Program-made: the position numbers and the translations under genes | The notes under the pieces: generated by a model | The model's input: only the letters and a program-made list of their open reading frames with translations | Database searches by the model: none | Told to the model about the DNA's origin: nothing | DNA from: CAVVEQ01 sp963828855 | GTDB lineage: Bacteria > Chloroflexota > Anaerolineae > Anaerolineales > Anaerolineaceae | Direction of reading: 5' to 3' | Length of the DNA stretch: 64,000 nucleotides | Assembly (NCBI GenBank): GCA_963828855.1 | Contig: CAWHGB010000002.1 | Location: 1,054,001-1,118,000, forward strand | Part shown: positions 25,688 through 36,408 of the stretch, piece by piece | How the letters are laid out: each line of letters opens with the position of its first letter | Position numbering within the stretch: the stretch's first letter is position 1

Positions 25688-26698
25688 ATGATTAATCCTC
25701 ATCAGAGAAATTTCCACCGAATTTTTCGGGTCTCTATACTTGTGGCAATTTATATTGGCCTGGCGTTATCCACGATCCCGGTGAACATGGCGTACGCCCA
25801 GGATGAAACGCCCACCGTCACACCCACCAGCACGCCTGTCACCGCCCAGGGGATCATAGATTCTTTCAACGCCCTGCGGCGCAGCCACAACATGCGTGGG
25901 TTAATCGTGGATCCCATCCTTGCAGGACTTGCCCAGCAGACCGCGGATATCATGGCGATCAATGGAATGAGCGGTCACATCGGCGGGGTACGTGATAGGG
26001 CTATCGCAGCCGGGTATGGCGCGGGGGATATCCCCTGGCTGACCGAGAACTTCGCCATCGGGCCAATGAGCCTGGAGGAATTGATGACGGCGTGGTCGGA
26101 TGCTGACCACATGCGCGGGGCGAACAACCAGTGGTACGCTCATTGCGGGGTGGGGATCTCCGAGTATAACGGAGATGTGTACTATATCTTCATCGCTGGT
26201 TATACCTCGAACCGCATCTACAAGCCCGGCGCAACCGCCCTGCCAGGACAGACCCTCACCGCACCCATTTCACAGGTGATGTTCCCAGTGACCCGGGCTA
26301 CCCCAGGCGCGGATGGCAGGATCGTTCACCTGGTCAGGCACGGGCAGACGCTCTGGGCGATCGCGATCGCCTACGGCACCCATATCCTGGAGATCCAGCG
26401 CGCCAACAATATGACTGCTGACCAGGTGGATCTTTCCGAAGGTCAGCAGTTGGTGATCCCGATAGCCGGGCAAATCGATCGAACCAACACGCCACCTCCA
26501 GCCCGACAATCCTCCACACCATTGGTGGTTACAGAAACCGAGTACTTCCCGAAATCAGGAACGGAGGCTGGACCCGCTCCTGAACCGGAAAAGGGCAGCG
26601 GGGTGAGCGGTGAGTTTCTGATCGTCCTGGCTGCCATCCTGGCAGCAGTTGGATTGATCGGGTTCGGTTTGTTCGTCGGCAGGCAGGATAAAGACTAG
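25688..26698 (+). CDS. Secreted CAP-domain and LysM protein with C-terminal membrane anchor
   Basis: 336 residues. N-terminal signal sequence (about 14-36, ending AYAQD), a Thr-Pro stalk (TPTVTPTSTP), a CAP/SCP-like domain (about 50-180: IIDSFNALRRSHNMRGL, GHIGGVRDRAIAAGY, WYAHCGVG), a LysM domain (about 215-265: HLVRHGQTLWAIAIAYGT, QQLVIP), a Pro-rich linker, and a hydrophobic helix at about 308-328 followed by GRQDKD. It is probably wall-associated and membrane-anchored. Its 3' end overlaps the convergent hydrolase gene by four bases. Confidence 0.85.
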   Translation: MINPHQRNFHRIFRVSILVAIYIGLALSTIPVNMAYAQDETPTVTPTSTPVTAQGIIDSFNALRRSHNMRGLIVDPILAGLAQQTADIMAINGMSGHIGGVRDRAIAAGYGAGDIPWLTENFAIGPMSLEELMTAWSDADHMRGANNQWYAHCGVGISEYNGDVYYIFIAGYTSNRIYKPGATALPGQTLTAPISQVMFPVTRATPGADGRIVHLVRHGQTLWAIAIAYGTHILEIQRANNMTADQVDLSEGQQLVIPIAGQIDRTNTPPPARQSSTPLVVTETEYFPKSGTEAGPAPEPEKGSGVSGEFLIVLAAILAAVGLIGFGLFVGRQDKD

Positions 26699-27507
26699 CT
26701 CTCCGACGCTTTCAAATCCCCCAAATATTTCGCGCCAAAATCAGTCAGGGTTTTCAACAGCCTGGGATCCAGGTAATTCGGCAGTTCCAGCGAGATCTCT
26801 TCCGGCACACCCCCGTAATACGCCTCCGCAATCGAGCCGGCAATGGCTGCCATGGTATCGGCATCCCCGCGCAGCCAGATGGCGCCACGGATGGCGCTTT
26901 CGAAATCGGATGATTCCATGAATGCAATAATGGATTCAGGAACGGATCCCTGGCAGGTTTCGCTCCATACATGTTCCGGGCGGATCTCCGCAAGCGTTCG
27001 GCTCAGGTCGTAACCAGTCTGTTTCTCCACTGCGGATTTGATCTCTGCTTTGGATTTCCCCTTCCTTGCCAGGAAAATTGCCAGCGCAACCGCCTGCGCT
27101 CCTTTGATGCCTTCGGGGTGGTTGTGGGTCACCTCCGCGCTCGCGGCAGCTTCTGCCAGGGTCTCTTCCAGGGTGTTGTGAACCCAGCCCACCGGGCTGA
27201 CCCGCATCGCAGAACCATTCCCGAAGCTGTTGTAGGGCATTTTCTCCGGTGATTGCAGCCAATTATAGAAGTTCCCCCCGTACCCGCGGTGCGGATAATC
27301 GTTCCCGTAGCGGTGGATCACTTCCGCGTAAGACTCGCCGCTGAGGAAGTGATCAGAAACCGCCACAGTGAGGACTGTATCGTCGGTGAATTTTGTTCTG
27401 GGTCCGAAGAACGGAAAATCCAGTGTGTCCACCGGATTGAATTCGTAGGCAGAGCCGATGATATCCCCGGCAACCGCCCCGAGCAAACATGGTGTCAACT
27501 CGTTCAT
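26695..27507 (-). CDS. ADP-ribosylglycohydrolase family protein
   Basis: 270 residues, DraG/ARH fold. Metal-binding signatures: GAVAGDIIGSAYEF, TKFTDDTVLTVAV (two Asp) and a C-terminal WLRGDADTMAAIAGSIAEAYYG (family norm GGDxDT). These enzymes remove ADP-ribose from proteins or small molecules using Mg2+. Start at 27507 follows GGAGGAAAT. It lies downstream of glyS in the same direction. Confidence 0.88.
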   Translation of the reverse strand: MNELTPCLLGAVAGDIIGSAYEFNPVDTLDFPFFGPRTKFTDDTVLTVAVSDHFLSGESYAEVIHRYGNDYPHRGYGGNFYNWLQSPEKMPYNSFGNGSAMRVSPVGWVHNTLEETLAEAAASAEVTHNHPEGIKGAQAVALAIFLARKGKSKAEIKSAVEKQTGYDLSRTLAEIRPEHVWSETCQGSVPESIIAFMESSDFESAIRGAIWLRGDADTMAAIAGSIAEAYYGGVPEEISLELPNYLDPRLLKTLTDFGAKYLGDLKASES

Positions 27508-27559
27508 ATTTCCTCCCCAGACCAAATTGGTTTTTGAAATGTTGAAAAGTTGAGAAGGA

Positions 27560-29677
27560 TTAGAATCCTTCCAACTGGCTCAGATCCACTACACCGGATG
27601 CCAGTACCGGCGATCCGCTGCAGCAATCCAAGCCGGTTTTCCCGGAGCCCCGCATCTTCTGACATCACCATTACTTTTTCAAAAAAGGTATTGATCACCG
27701 GGATATGAGGCTCGAAGGCCTTGAGCACGTCATTCACCGAACCTCTAGACCGCGAGGAGGTTTCCATCGCCCGAATCGCGGCAAAGAGATCTTTTTCAGC
27801 CTTTTCTTCGAAGGCGCTTTCCTCCACGCGAAAAGTCTCGGTCTGGTCGCGGGTGATGCGCACGCAGCGCGCGTAGGCGGGCAGGATCTGCTGCCAATCA
27901 GGCTGGTTCACCCATTCCGTCAGTTCCTTCACCGCGTGAGTGGCCTTTGCCGGGTTGCTGCCCTGTTCGGCAAGCACCGCGGCCACAATGTCATAGCGGT
28001 AACCCTGCTCCAGCAGGATACTCTGCAGACCGTCCGGTGATGAAATCGCGGCAGGCGATCAGGCTTTCATCGCCGGCCAGCATGGCCAACCCCGTAGCGG
28101 CCATGAACAGTCCGCGGTTAATATCAAAATCGAGATCCCATTCGATGAGTGCCTGCACCAGGCCGATGGCTGACCGTCGCTGGGCATAGGGATCCTTGGT
28201 GCCGCTGGGTGCAAGCCCCACACCGAAGAGCCCTGCCAGGCTGTCGAAGCGGTCCGCCAGGCTGATGGCCAGAGCTGCTTTGGTGGTTGGGGAGGCATCC
28301 CCGGCGTATCGCGGGCGGTAATGGTCACGGATCGCATCCGCTACCTCCTCCGGCTCGCCAGATTTCAGGGCGTAGAACCTGCCCATCGTGCCCTGCAGAG
28401 AAGTCATCTCCACCACCATCTTGCTCACCAGGTCGGCTTTGCACAGCATGGCTGCCCGCAGGGCGGTCTCTTTTTCCTTCCCCTCCAGTTCCAGGGGTTC
28501 GGCAAGTTCATTCACCAGCCGCTCGATTCGGCGGCTTTTATCCAGCATGGAGCCCAGCTTTATCTGGAAAGTGAGAGTTGCCAGGCGAGGTAGAAGATCC
28601 TCCAGCTTGTGATGCAAATCCTGCTGGATAAAGAAATCTGCGTCGCTGAACCGGGCGGTGATCACCTGCTCGTTGCCATCGGCGACAGTTTCCAGGAATT
28701 GCCCATCGCCATTGCGAACACCCACGAAGTTCGGCAGCAGGCTGCCGTCGCTCTTGCGGATGGTGAAATAGCGCTGGTGTTTTTCCATCACCGAGATCAG
28801 CACTTCTGCCGGCAGGCGCAGGAAATCCGGGTTGAATTTCCCCAGGAATGCCTTGCGGGGCTTCCACCAGGTTGGTCACTTCAGCAAGGATCTGTTCGGA
28901 AAGAATGGCTTCGCCACCGGCAGCGGTCATCACATTTTTCACCTGTGCAACAATCGCTTCCCGTCGCTTGGCTTCTTCCAGGATGATCCCCTGGCTCTCC
29001 AGGGCTGAGGAATAATCCTTCCAACCCTTCACGGCAATTTCCTCAGGGGCTCTTCCCCGCAGTCCGTGGGTGAGATTCCCGCCAGTCAGGCCGGCAAAAG
29101 CAAATGGAATGACATGCTCGCCATGCAGTGCCAGTAGCCAGCGCACCGGACGGGAGAAAACCGCGCCCGAGCTGTTCCAGCGGATCGATTTATCAAATTT
29201 AATGCCCGCGATGATCTCAGGCAGGGCTTTCATCAGAACATCCGCTGCGGGCATGCCGGGTTCGTGAACCTCAGCGACTACATAGGTGCCATCCGCCATT
29301 TCTCTTACAAGCAATTTATCCGCGCTGAGCCCCTTGCTGCGGGCGAACCCTTCCGCGGCTGGGGTGGGCTTGCCCTGCGGGTCGAAAGCCCGCGATGCAG
29401 GCGGACCTTTAACCACCAGCTCACGGTCCGGTTGCCTGGAGCCAGCTTCTCCACCATCACAACCAGGCGGCGGGGGGTGCCCATGACGCTCACGGTCCCG
29501 TGCTCCAGGCGCTGCTCATCCAGTAGCGATGGGATCCTTTCCCGAAGCTGGGCACAGGGCTGAATCCAGATCCGAAACTGGCAGTTCTTCCGTCCCGATC
29601 TCCAGCAGGAAATCGGCTGCCTTGCTGGAAGTTTGATTGACCGGGATGGATTTTTTCTCTGCTCCCGATTTCCGCAT
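27560..29677 (-). CDS. glyS: Glycyl-tRNA synthetase beta subunit, several frame breaks
   Basis: GlyS supplies tRNA recognition to the alpha2beta2 synthetase. Segments in order: FLLEIGTEELPVSDL (about 29625), SVMGTPRRLVVMVE, VKGPPASRAFDPQG...GIKFDKSIRWNSSG, then MEKHQRYFTIRKSDGSLLPNF, KLGSMLDKSRRIERL, FYALKSGEPEEVADAI, and a C-terminal DALR-type domain ending GVVDLSQLEGF at 27560. The frame changes near 29550, 29410 (two bases), 28820, 28000 and 27590; all fit base gains. The total length of about 705 residues is normal. The start ATG at 29677 lies in a run of seven A; with six A, glyQ would read straight into glyS. Confidence 0.9.
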
Positions 29678-30564
29678 TTTTTTCGTTCTTCAGCCAGGGA
29701 AAGCCCAATGCCTCTCGGCTGGCGATATACATCTCGGAAACCCGGCGGGAAAGATCACGCATCCTGCCAAACATCGCCTGCCGTCTCGGTGACGCCGATC
29801 GCCCCGCGTGAATCCAGGATATTGAAGGTCTGCGAACATTTCAAGATCTGGTCATACGCCGGCAGGATCAACCCCTTATCCAGGGCGGATTCCGCTTCCA
29901 GCAGATACAGCGCATAGAGCTTCTGGTTGCGCTCAATATCGGCGATCTCGAAGTAATACTTGCTGTGCTCCTGTTCTCCCTGAAGGTTCACATCGCCGTA
30001 GGTGCGGTCGTCCGTCCAGCGGATCTCGCGGAAGTTGCGCACGCGCTGCAGCGGCATGGCAATGCGTTCCAGCCCATAGGTGATCTCCACCGAGGGCGGG
30101 TCCAGCACCTGGCCGCCGGATTGTTGAAAATAGGTGAACTGGGTGATCTCCTGCCCGTCCAGCCAGACTTCCCAGCCCAACCCCCAGGCACCCAGCGCGG
30201 GGGATTGCCAGTTATCCTCCACGAAGCGGATATCGTGCCGGTGCGGGTCGATGCCGATCGCCTCCAGCGATTCCAGGTAGATCTCCTGTGGGTTGCCCGG
30301 GTCGGGTTTGAGGATCACCTGGTACTGGTAATGCTGCTGCAGCCGGTTGGGATTTTCGCCGTAGCGGGCGTCGTCGGGGCGGATGGATGGTTCCACATAA
30401 GCCACATTCCAGGGTTCCGGTCCGAGCACGCGCAGGAAGGTTGCCGGGTTATAGGTCCCAGCGCCCACCTGGGAGTAATACGGCTGCCAGATCAGGCAGC
30501 CGCGGTGCGCCCAGAAATTCTGCAGGTTGATGATGATATCCTGGAAATGGGTGGATTCAGGCAT
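29678..30564 (-). CDS. glyQ: Glycyl-tRNA synthetase alpha subunit, one frame break, possibly fused to glyS
   Basis: GlyQ holds the class II active site. It starts MPESTHFQDIIINLQNFWAHRGC after CGGAGGCTCC; hallmark stretches are QPYYSQVGAGTYNPATFLR, EPWNVAYVEPSIRPDDARYG, QYQVILKPDP, SLEAIGIDPHRHDIRFVEDNW and GLERIAM. After IGVTET near 29765 one extra G shifts the frame; it continues MFGRMRDLSRRVSEMYIASREALGFPWL. No stop follows in that frame until 29490, so the end is undefined: removing one A from the run at 29677-29683 joins it to GlyS. Confidence 0.9.
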
Positions 30565-30575
30565 GGAGCCTCCGA

Positions 30576-33544
30576 TCATTGAAAACTGGATGCGGAAATT
30601 ATACCATCCGGAAAAATCACTGATTCGCAAAAGTGAATTCGGGACCGAGTAATCACCGTTATCGACGGAAGTTCTACAAGCTCTGATTCGCCCATATTCC
30701 CCGCCAGGTCGAATGCGCGTACAACCAGGGTGTGCTCCCCGTGATACGGATTCCAGGGAAGTACAAATGGAGGCTGCTCGCGGGTACCGATGCGCACATT
30801 ATCCAGCCACCATTCCACCCGGCTGATCCCGACTGTATCACTAGCCTCCGCTCTTAAGGTGATCGATGCTGCCAGCTTGTCAAGTCTCCAAGGTCTCATC
30901 TTGCTGCGGATATGGAAATCTTGACCTCTGGAGGAGTGTTATCCACTGCCACCTGCACGATCGCCGTTGGTATTTCTGGTTCAGATCCACCACGATCAGA
31001 CCGCACAGCGTATAGAGCCCTCCCTGCCACGAGTATCCCATTCTCCCAGTACTCCGTTTTCAACCGCGAAATTTACCACCTCCGATCTGGAACCATTCAA
31101 CAGGGTTCACTCCCTGGCCAATCTCCAGGCGGTACTGTTCGAAATCCGCTCCCCTGGCTGTTCCCAGAATCTGGGTTCTTCCCCGGATGTAAGCAAAGCC
31201 TGCCGGGCTGGTGATAATTACATCGGGGTTGACCGTTGAAGCCTGAATGGTGTCATATTCTGTTGGGAGCCAGGTGAAAACCGGCTTGCTCCAGCCCACT
31301 GAGCGGTACTCCACCGGAACCACCAGAAATACGTTTTCTACCTGCAATTCCGGGGGAGTAAAAACCGTCGCAAGCCGACCGGTTTCGCGATTGACCGAAA
31401 TGCGCTGGTACATCGTATCCGTGGAGGTTGGCTCGCTGCCGGTCAGGAATACCTCCTTCACGATCGCGGGGCAATCCCTGCGTCGGCAATTCCCCGGACG
31501 GGTCGCAAATACTCACCTCCGAAATCCCCGCAGGTTGCCTCCAACCCTCAATCGGGCATCGCTCGTACCGCATATTGCAGCAGCGCATGAGTAATACCGG
31601 TTGCGGCGCGTATGTCAATCGGTTGGCTTCCTTGAAGAGCCGTCCTGACCAAGCCACGCAATTGCCACCCGTTGGGGAGTGTAGCCTACTGCCCAGAGCG
31701 AATTGCCATCCGCAGTCTGCCCGGCCTTTCCCCCCGCCGGGCGTCCGATCTCCAACGGGTTAGCGTCTGCCCATGCTTGGTTCGCGGGCAGATTCGTCGG
31801 AAAGCACATGGTTGATCAGGTACGCCAGGGGCTCGCTGAGAACTGGGAGGGAATCATCCGCGGGAGCTGCCGGGATGACGGATCCATGGTTATCTTCCAC
31901 TGCGCGGATGATTTTTGGTCGGATAACTCCATCCTCTCCGATAGTTACCCCATGACTCTCCCCTCCAGCCGCCAGAATACCATACGCCTGGACAGCCTGA
32001 AGTAGCGTAAGAACCCCCCCTTTCTTGAGCAGATCGCTATCGCTGGTTGGCTGGCTCACCTGCCCCAATCCGAAAGGCACCCACAGCTGCGCCAGGCTCT
32101 GCCCGCTGATCTCATCGAAGATCTTTTAAATGGGAGCAAGGTAATCGTTGGCAATGGTGGTGCGCAGGCTGACCGGCCCGTGGAAATCTCTCACCAGGTT
32201 ATTAGGAGGTTCCTTCGAAGAATCGCCATCCTCCGGGATATCCCAAACAAGGCTGGCCGGAGAATAACCACGCGCGAATGCGCCTGCCGCCACGAAGGGA
32301 ATTAGCAGGCTCCCTGGTTCGTGCGCAGCGGAGGGCTTTATCGAACCATCCGCCCCCAATTCCCCCGAATAGGCCAGCACTTCTCCGGTCTGAGGATCGA
32401 GGATCACCCCTTCCCCGTTGAGATTCTCGTGCCTGGTTCCGGATTTATTTGTGAAAGAAGGGAGCAGCCTTCCAGCCGGGCAGGCAGGAGCGATCGCGGC
32501 TTGCGAGGTGGGGGTTTGCACATGCTCAAGCTGGGTCTGCAGCGTGCAGAGGAGTTGTTCCTGCAAATCCAAATCCAGGGAGGTGATGATCTTCAATCCG
32601 CCCCGTTCAAGCTTTTCGCGACCGATCTTTTCCTCCAACTGGCTTTTCACCAGCTCGATGTAAGCAGAATATCCCGATAAGTTTTGTTCCGGGGCAAAGG
32701 CAAACTCCTGTTTCCTGGTAGATCTTTGAATGTACTCATCACTTCCGATCAAACCTGCCAGGAGCAGCCGATTGAGGGCCTCCTTGTGCAGCTCTTCAAT
32801 ATGAGCAGGTGCATCTATTGGGTTCAGTGCTGGTGATTCCGAGATCACGACCAGTATGGCCGCCTCAATCAAATCCAAGTTGGCAGCAGATTTTCCAAAA
32901 TACAACTGGGCTGCACTTTCTGCACCGTACGCCTGGTGCCCAAAATCCGCGCTGTTCAAATACCATTCCAGCACCTGGCTTGGAACCGTAGTTCTGGAAC
33001 ATCTGAGACGCAAGCAATCGCATCCGAATCGCTTTCCGCACTCCTTCAGGTTCCTTCTCAAGGAACAGGGTCGCCACCAGCTTCTCAGTGATGGTGCGGG
33101 GCGAGGATTCAAGAAATGTCGTCGTATCGATCCGGCGTTACTGCGCCAATAATCCCTTTGCTCCAATCCCACCCAGGCACGGATCAACTGCGGACTGAAG
33201 TGATCGGATTGGGATGGATCCACCGATAGGAATTTTCGCTGGATGCCGGGATTTTCGAGAGTGGAAATAACAGTTTGACCGCTGCGGTCGTAAAAACGGG
33301 TGGGTTCAAGCAGGGATCCGTTTTCCCGATCGAGCCAGAGGACATTTCTTCAATGGATGGAAGATCCCCGGTAATGGAGGAAAACAACCAACCCATTTCG
33401 ATCAAGGAAAAGGAAACTACAACGACGAAAAGACAAAGGATAATCACTGCCCATGCAGGGCAGCATGCGGCTGGCTTCTCCTCCCCCGCTGCGAAAGCCG
33501 TTGCGCCGCTGGCGGATGACCTTGTAGGTGCGAAAGGAACCCAC
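30576..33544 (-). CDS. Class A penicillin-binding protein (GT51 glycosyltransferase plus degenerate transpeptidase), many frame breaks
   Basis: Bifunctional wall-synthesis enzyme. Start GTG 33544 gives a basic cytoplasmic segment (FRTYKVIRQRRNGF), then a membrane helix (ILCLFVVVVSFSLIEMG). The GT51 domain shows VATLFLEKEPEGVRKAI and VLEWYLNSADFGHQAYGAESAAQLYFGKSA. The transpeptidase domain has ILDPQTGEVLAYSG and HEPGSLLIPF: Ser of the SxxK motif (32309-32311) is kept, but Lys is Ile (32300-32302), and the KTG motif reads KAG (31720-31728). C-terminal Ig-like repeats follow (ITSPAGFAYIRGRTQILGTA; ASDTVGISRVEWWLD). At least six base gains break the frame. Repaired length is about 990 residues. 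Confidence 0.82.
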
Positions 33545-33552
33545 GGAATGCT

Positions 33553-35351
33553 CTACGGTGTGGGAGTGCGTGTTGGGGTGCGGGAAACCCCGGGGGTGAT
33601 GGTGGATGAATCGACACCCATGGCGGCGAGGTGTTTATAGGCTTCATCTAGCCATTCTGGCGGAATGGCATCGCGCGGCAGGGCAATCAGTGCCACCCAG
33701 TCCTTGGCTGCAGTTTCAGGGCGATTCAATTTTTCAAGCGAAAGTGCCCGCCAATAGAAAACCTGTCCCTTTTGCTCAGGTGTCTCGTCATAAGCATCAG
33801 CGATATTTATTTCTCTATAGGCTTCCGCAAATCTCTCCAGTGCGAAAAGCGTCTTTGCGTATCCGGTATGCGCTTCAAAATGTCTTTGGATTGATCCTTA
33901 TGGTAGTTTCAAAGTCGATGCGGGAGTTTTCGAAATCATTGACTGTGTAATATGCCATCGCCCTTCCGAGGTTGGCTTCAAATAACGCATCCTCAAGGGT
34001 CAAGCGCTTTGGTAAAAGCATTGATCGCATCCTCGTAATTTCCTTTATCAGCATAGGCGAGTCCCAACCAGATATAAGGACGGTAATCCGATTGGATGTA
34101 CTGCGTGAACGTCTCCAGCGCGGAAATGGATTCTTCCGGTCTATTCATTTTTTGGTAGATTTCACCTATGAGCCGGTAAGCGGGTAGATAGGTAATATCC
34201 ATCTGGTTTGATTTCTTTGCGTCCATCAGAGCTGCCTCAAGGTCCCCCCTATTCAGGGCGATCTCCGATCGCAAATAATACGGCCGGGGAGATTCTGGAG
34301 CAAGTGTAATCGCCTGTTCAATATAATCAATCGCTTTTTTATCCAGTCCCACAGAAAGGTAAGTATCCGCCGCTTCAAGGTACGCCTGCAATAAGTTAGG
34401 ATCCATGCGGATGGCTTCATTCAATTCTTTGATCACCGTGGTGTAATCCTTGGGCGCAACCATCCGCCGAGTCAATCCCCTGCCCATGTAGGCCGGCGCG
34501 AATTCAGGACGACTTTTAATGATCCTGTTGTAAACATCCAGGGCAGGTTTTGTGTACCCCAGGTTGCGATATGATTCCGCCTGGTAGTACAGGATATCTG
34601 GAATGGTCTTATCCTGCTGGGTATCGATCACCTGCTGGAAATAATCCACCGCCGCGCTCCAATCATTATTTGCATATGCAGTCATGGCTAACTGAAACGC
34701 CTCAAATTGGGGGTGCTCCGTGAAGGCGACAAGGGGCGTGGGTGTGTAGGTGGAATCCAGGAACATCCAAAGCGGTGTCTGGGCGGGAAATGTTGGGGTC
34801 GGTACCTCGTATTCCACCTTCGTTGGACGGGGGGTTTCGGTGGCAGGCATCAATGATGCGGTGGCGGTAGCGCCCATGATCCGAAAACCGGTCGGAGAAG
34901 CCACCCGGTTCCTTGGCCAGAAAACCAAAGCCCCGGCAATGACAATCAAAGCAAAAAGCGACGCGGCAGCAATGATGATGCGCGTGGTCGAATTCGCCGT
35001 TTTCTTTTTCGCCGGAGCGGGCTTCGCAGCGGTCATTTCCCGACGTAGCTCTTTTTCCCAATCCCGGCGCTCTTTCATCGGAACCGGAGTGATGCGGGTA
35101 TCGCCCTGCAGCTCACCCATCAGCACCAAACCCCTCCGGACGGTTGCATTGTTGGGATCCAGGCGTAACGCTTCCTTTAAATTGGAAACCCGCTCCCGCT
35201 TGGTCTCTGCCAGGGTGCTCATCCACATAAAATAGCGGGGGTTATTAGGCTCCTTGCGGATCAACTCTGCGAGCATCTCGCGGGCGCGGTTTTCTTCGCC
35301 TTTCTCGATAGCGGCCAGGACGGGTTGTAAGGGGTCTGATTCAGGTACCAT
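33553..35351 (-). CDS. Membrane-anchored TPR protein, two frame breaks
   Basis: N-terminal TPR-like region (ENRAREMLAELIRKEPNNPRYFMWMS), a single membrane helix at about 117-138 (IIIAAASLFALIVIAGALVFW), a Thr-Pro linker (TPTFPAQTPLW), then at least six TPR repeats (ILYYQAESYRNLGYTKPALDVYNR; PAYRLIGEIYQKMNRPEESI; IWLGLAYADKGNYEDAINAF). The frame changes near 33990 and 33880 by one base each and the protein ends with a TPTRTPTP tail at 33553, overlapping the penicillin-binding protein start. It may organise that enzyme at the membrane; this is inference from adjacency. The start could be 35375. Confidence 0.78.
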
Positions 35352-35440
35352 AGGAAAGAGTTTAGCACAGCCCATTTAAGAGGGCAAGAGCGTGTTCAAT
35401 CAATGTTAAGGATTGATTTCAGATATTTTAAGATTTAAGA

Positions 35441-35446
35441 TATAAT
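35441..35446 (+). promoter_or_regulatory. Putative -10 element upstream of response regulator gene
   Basis: TATAAT at 35441-35446 in an AT-rich stretch between two divergent genes; no clear -35 at 17 bases. The leader would be about 130 bases. Confidence 0.4.
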
Positions 35447-35583
35447 CAGACTCTCAATACAGGCAAGCAAGCCGCTTCCCCTGTGCCAGCACCGATACCC
35501 CGGGGGATATTTACTAGTTATTACATTATTCGGTAGAACCATCTTTCAACATTTGAATTTTTCGTGTCTTAATTTTGAGGAAG

Positions 35584-36264
35584 ATGAAAACCAGAGTCTA
35601 TCTCATTGAAGGAAAACGCAACGATCGGCCTTCATTTTTCCATGGGCTGATTAAAAAAGGCTTCCTGGCGGAGAGCTATCCGAACGGCAACGCTGCCCTG
35701 ATCCGCCTGGGTGAAGAACAGCCTCATATCACCATTGTCGATGGGGCTTCCATGCGTACCAGCGGAAAGCGCATCTGCATGGCTATCCGCGAATCCTATC
35801 CTCTTCTTCCCATTGTGCTGATCCTGGATGATGATAACCTACCCCAGGGGAAAGTCCCCGCGGATGTAGTTTTGATTCTGCCCTTCACCGTGCAGAAGCT
35901 TGTCAACCGGATGCGCCCCTTCATCCCCGTTCCCCAGAAGGACACCATCCTCGTTGGTGATATCGAGCTGGACGCGAAACACCGAATGGTTTATTGCGAA
36001 GGTCGCCAAGGCAGACTCACACCTCACCTTGTCCTCCTTCTGAAAGCCTTCCTGGAAAAACCCGGCGAGGTTATCGGGCGCGAGGAGCTTTTCAGCAAAG
36101 TGTGGGAGACCAGCTACACGGGCGATACCCGTACGCTGGACGTGCACGTCTCCTGGCTTCGCAAGATCCTGGAATCTGATCCGCGGCACCCCAAATACCT
36201 GATCACCATCCGAAATAAAGGATACCGCCTGGATACAGGTGATCCCAGCGAAATCCGGAGATAA
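35584..36264 (+). CDS. Atypical OmpR/PhoB-type response regulator
   Basis: 226 residues. N-terminal receiver-like domain (1-115): one Asp is present at the usual phosphorylation strand (ITIVDGASM), but the acidic pocket at the N-terminus and the conserved Thr/Lys are poor, so it may work without phosphorylation. The C-terminal winged helix (130-222) is complete: LTPHLVLLLKAFLEKPGEVIGREELFSKVW, DTRTLDVHVSWLRKIL and TIRNKGYRL. No histidine kinase is adjacent. ATG 35584 follows TTTTGAGGA; TTG 35575 is the alternative. Confidence 0.83.
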   Translation: MKTRVYLIEGKRNDRPSFFHGLIKKGFLAESYPNGNAALIRLGEEQPHITIVDGASMRTSGKRICMAIRESYPLLPIVLILDDDNLPQGKVPADVVLILPFTVQKLVNRMRPFIPVPQKDTILVGDIELDAKHRMVYCEGRQGRLTPHLVLLLKAFLEKPGEVIGREELFSKVWETSYTGDTRTLDVHVSWLRKILESDPRHPKYLITIRNKGYRLDTGDPSEIRR

Positions 36265-36408
36265 GTTTTCCCTTCACTAATCCCTGAGATTCTAAAGAAA
36301 TTCTTAATTTAATATTAACCATCCCGATAGAGTAAAGTCATGAGTTTTGATTTATCATTGCCATTAATCTCCAGAAGGATTGGAGATTCAATTAATAAAG
36401 GAGATCTT

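Noticed and set aside
27560..29677. glyS as a true pseudogene
   Set aside because: All segments keep conserved residues, no second glyS is seen, and the breaks match the insertion pattern found in every other essential gene here.
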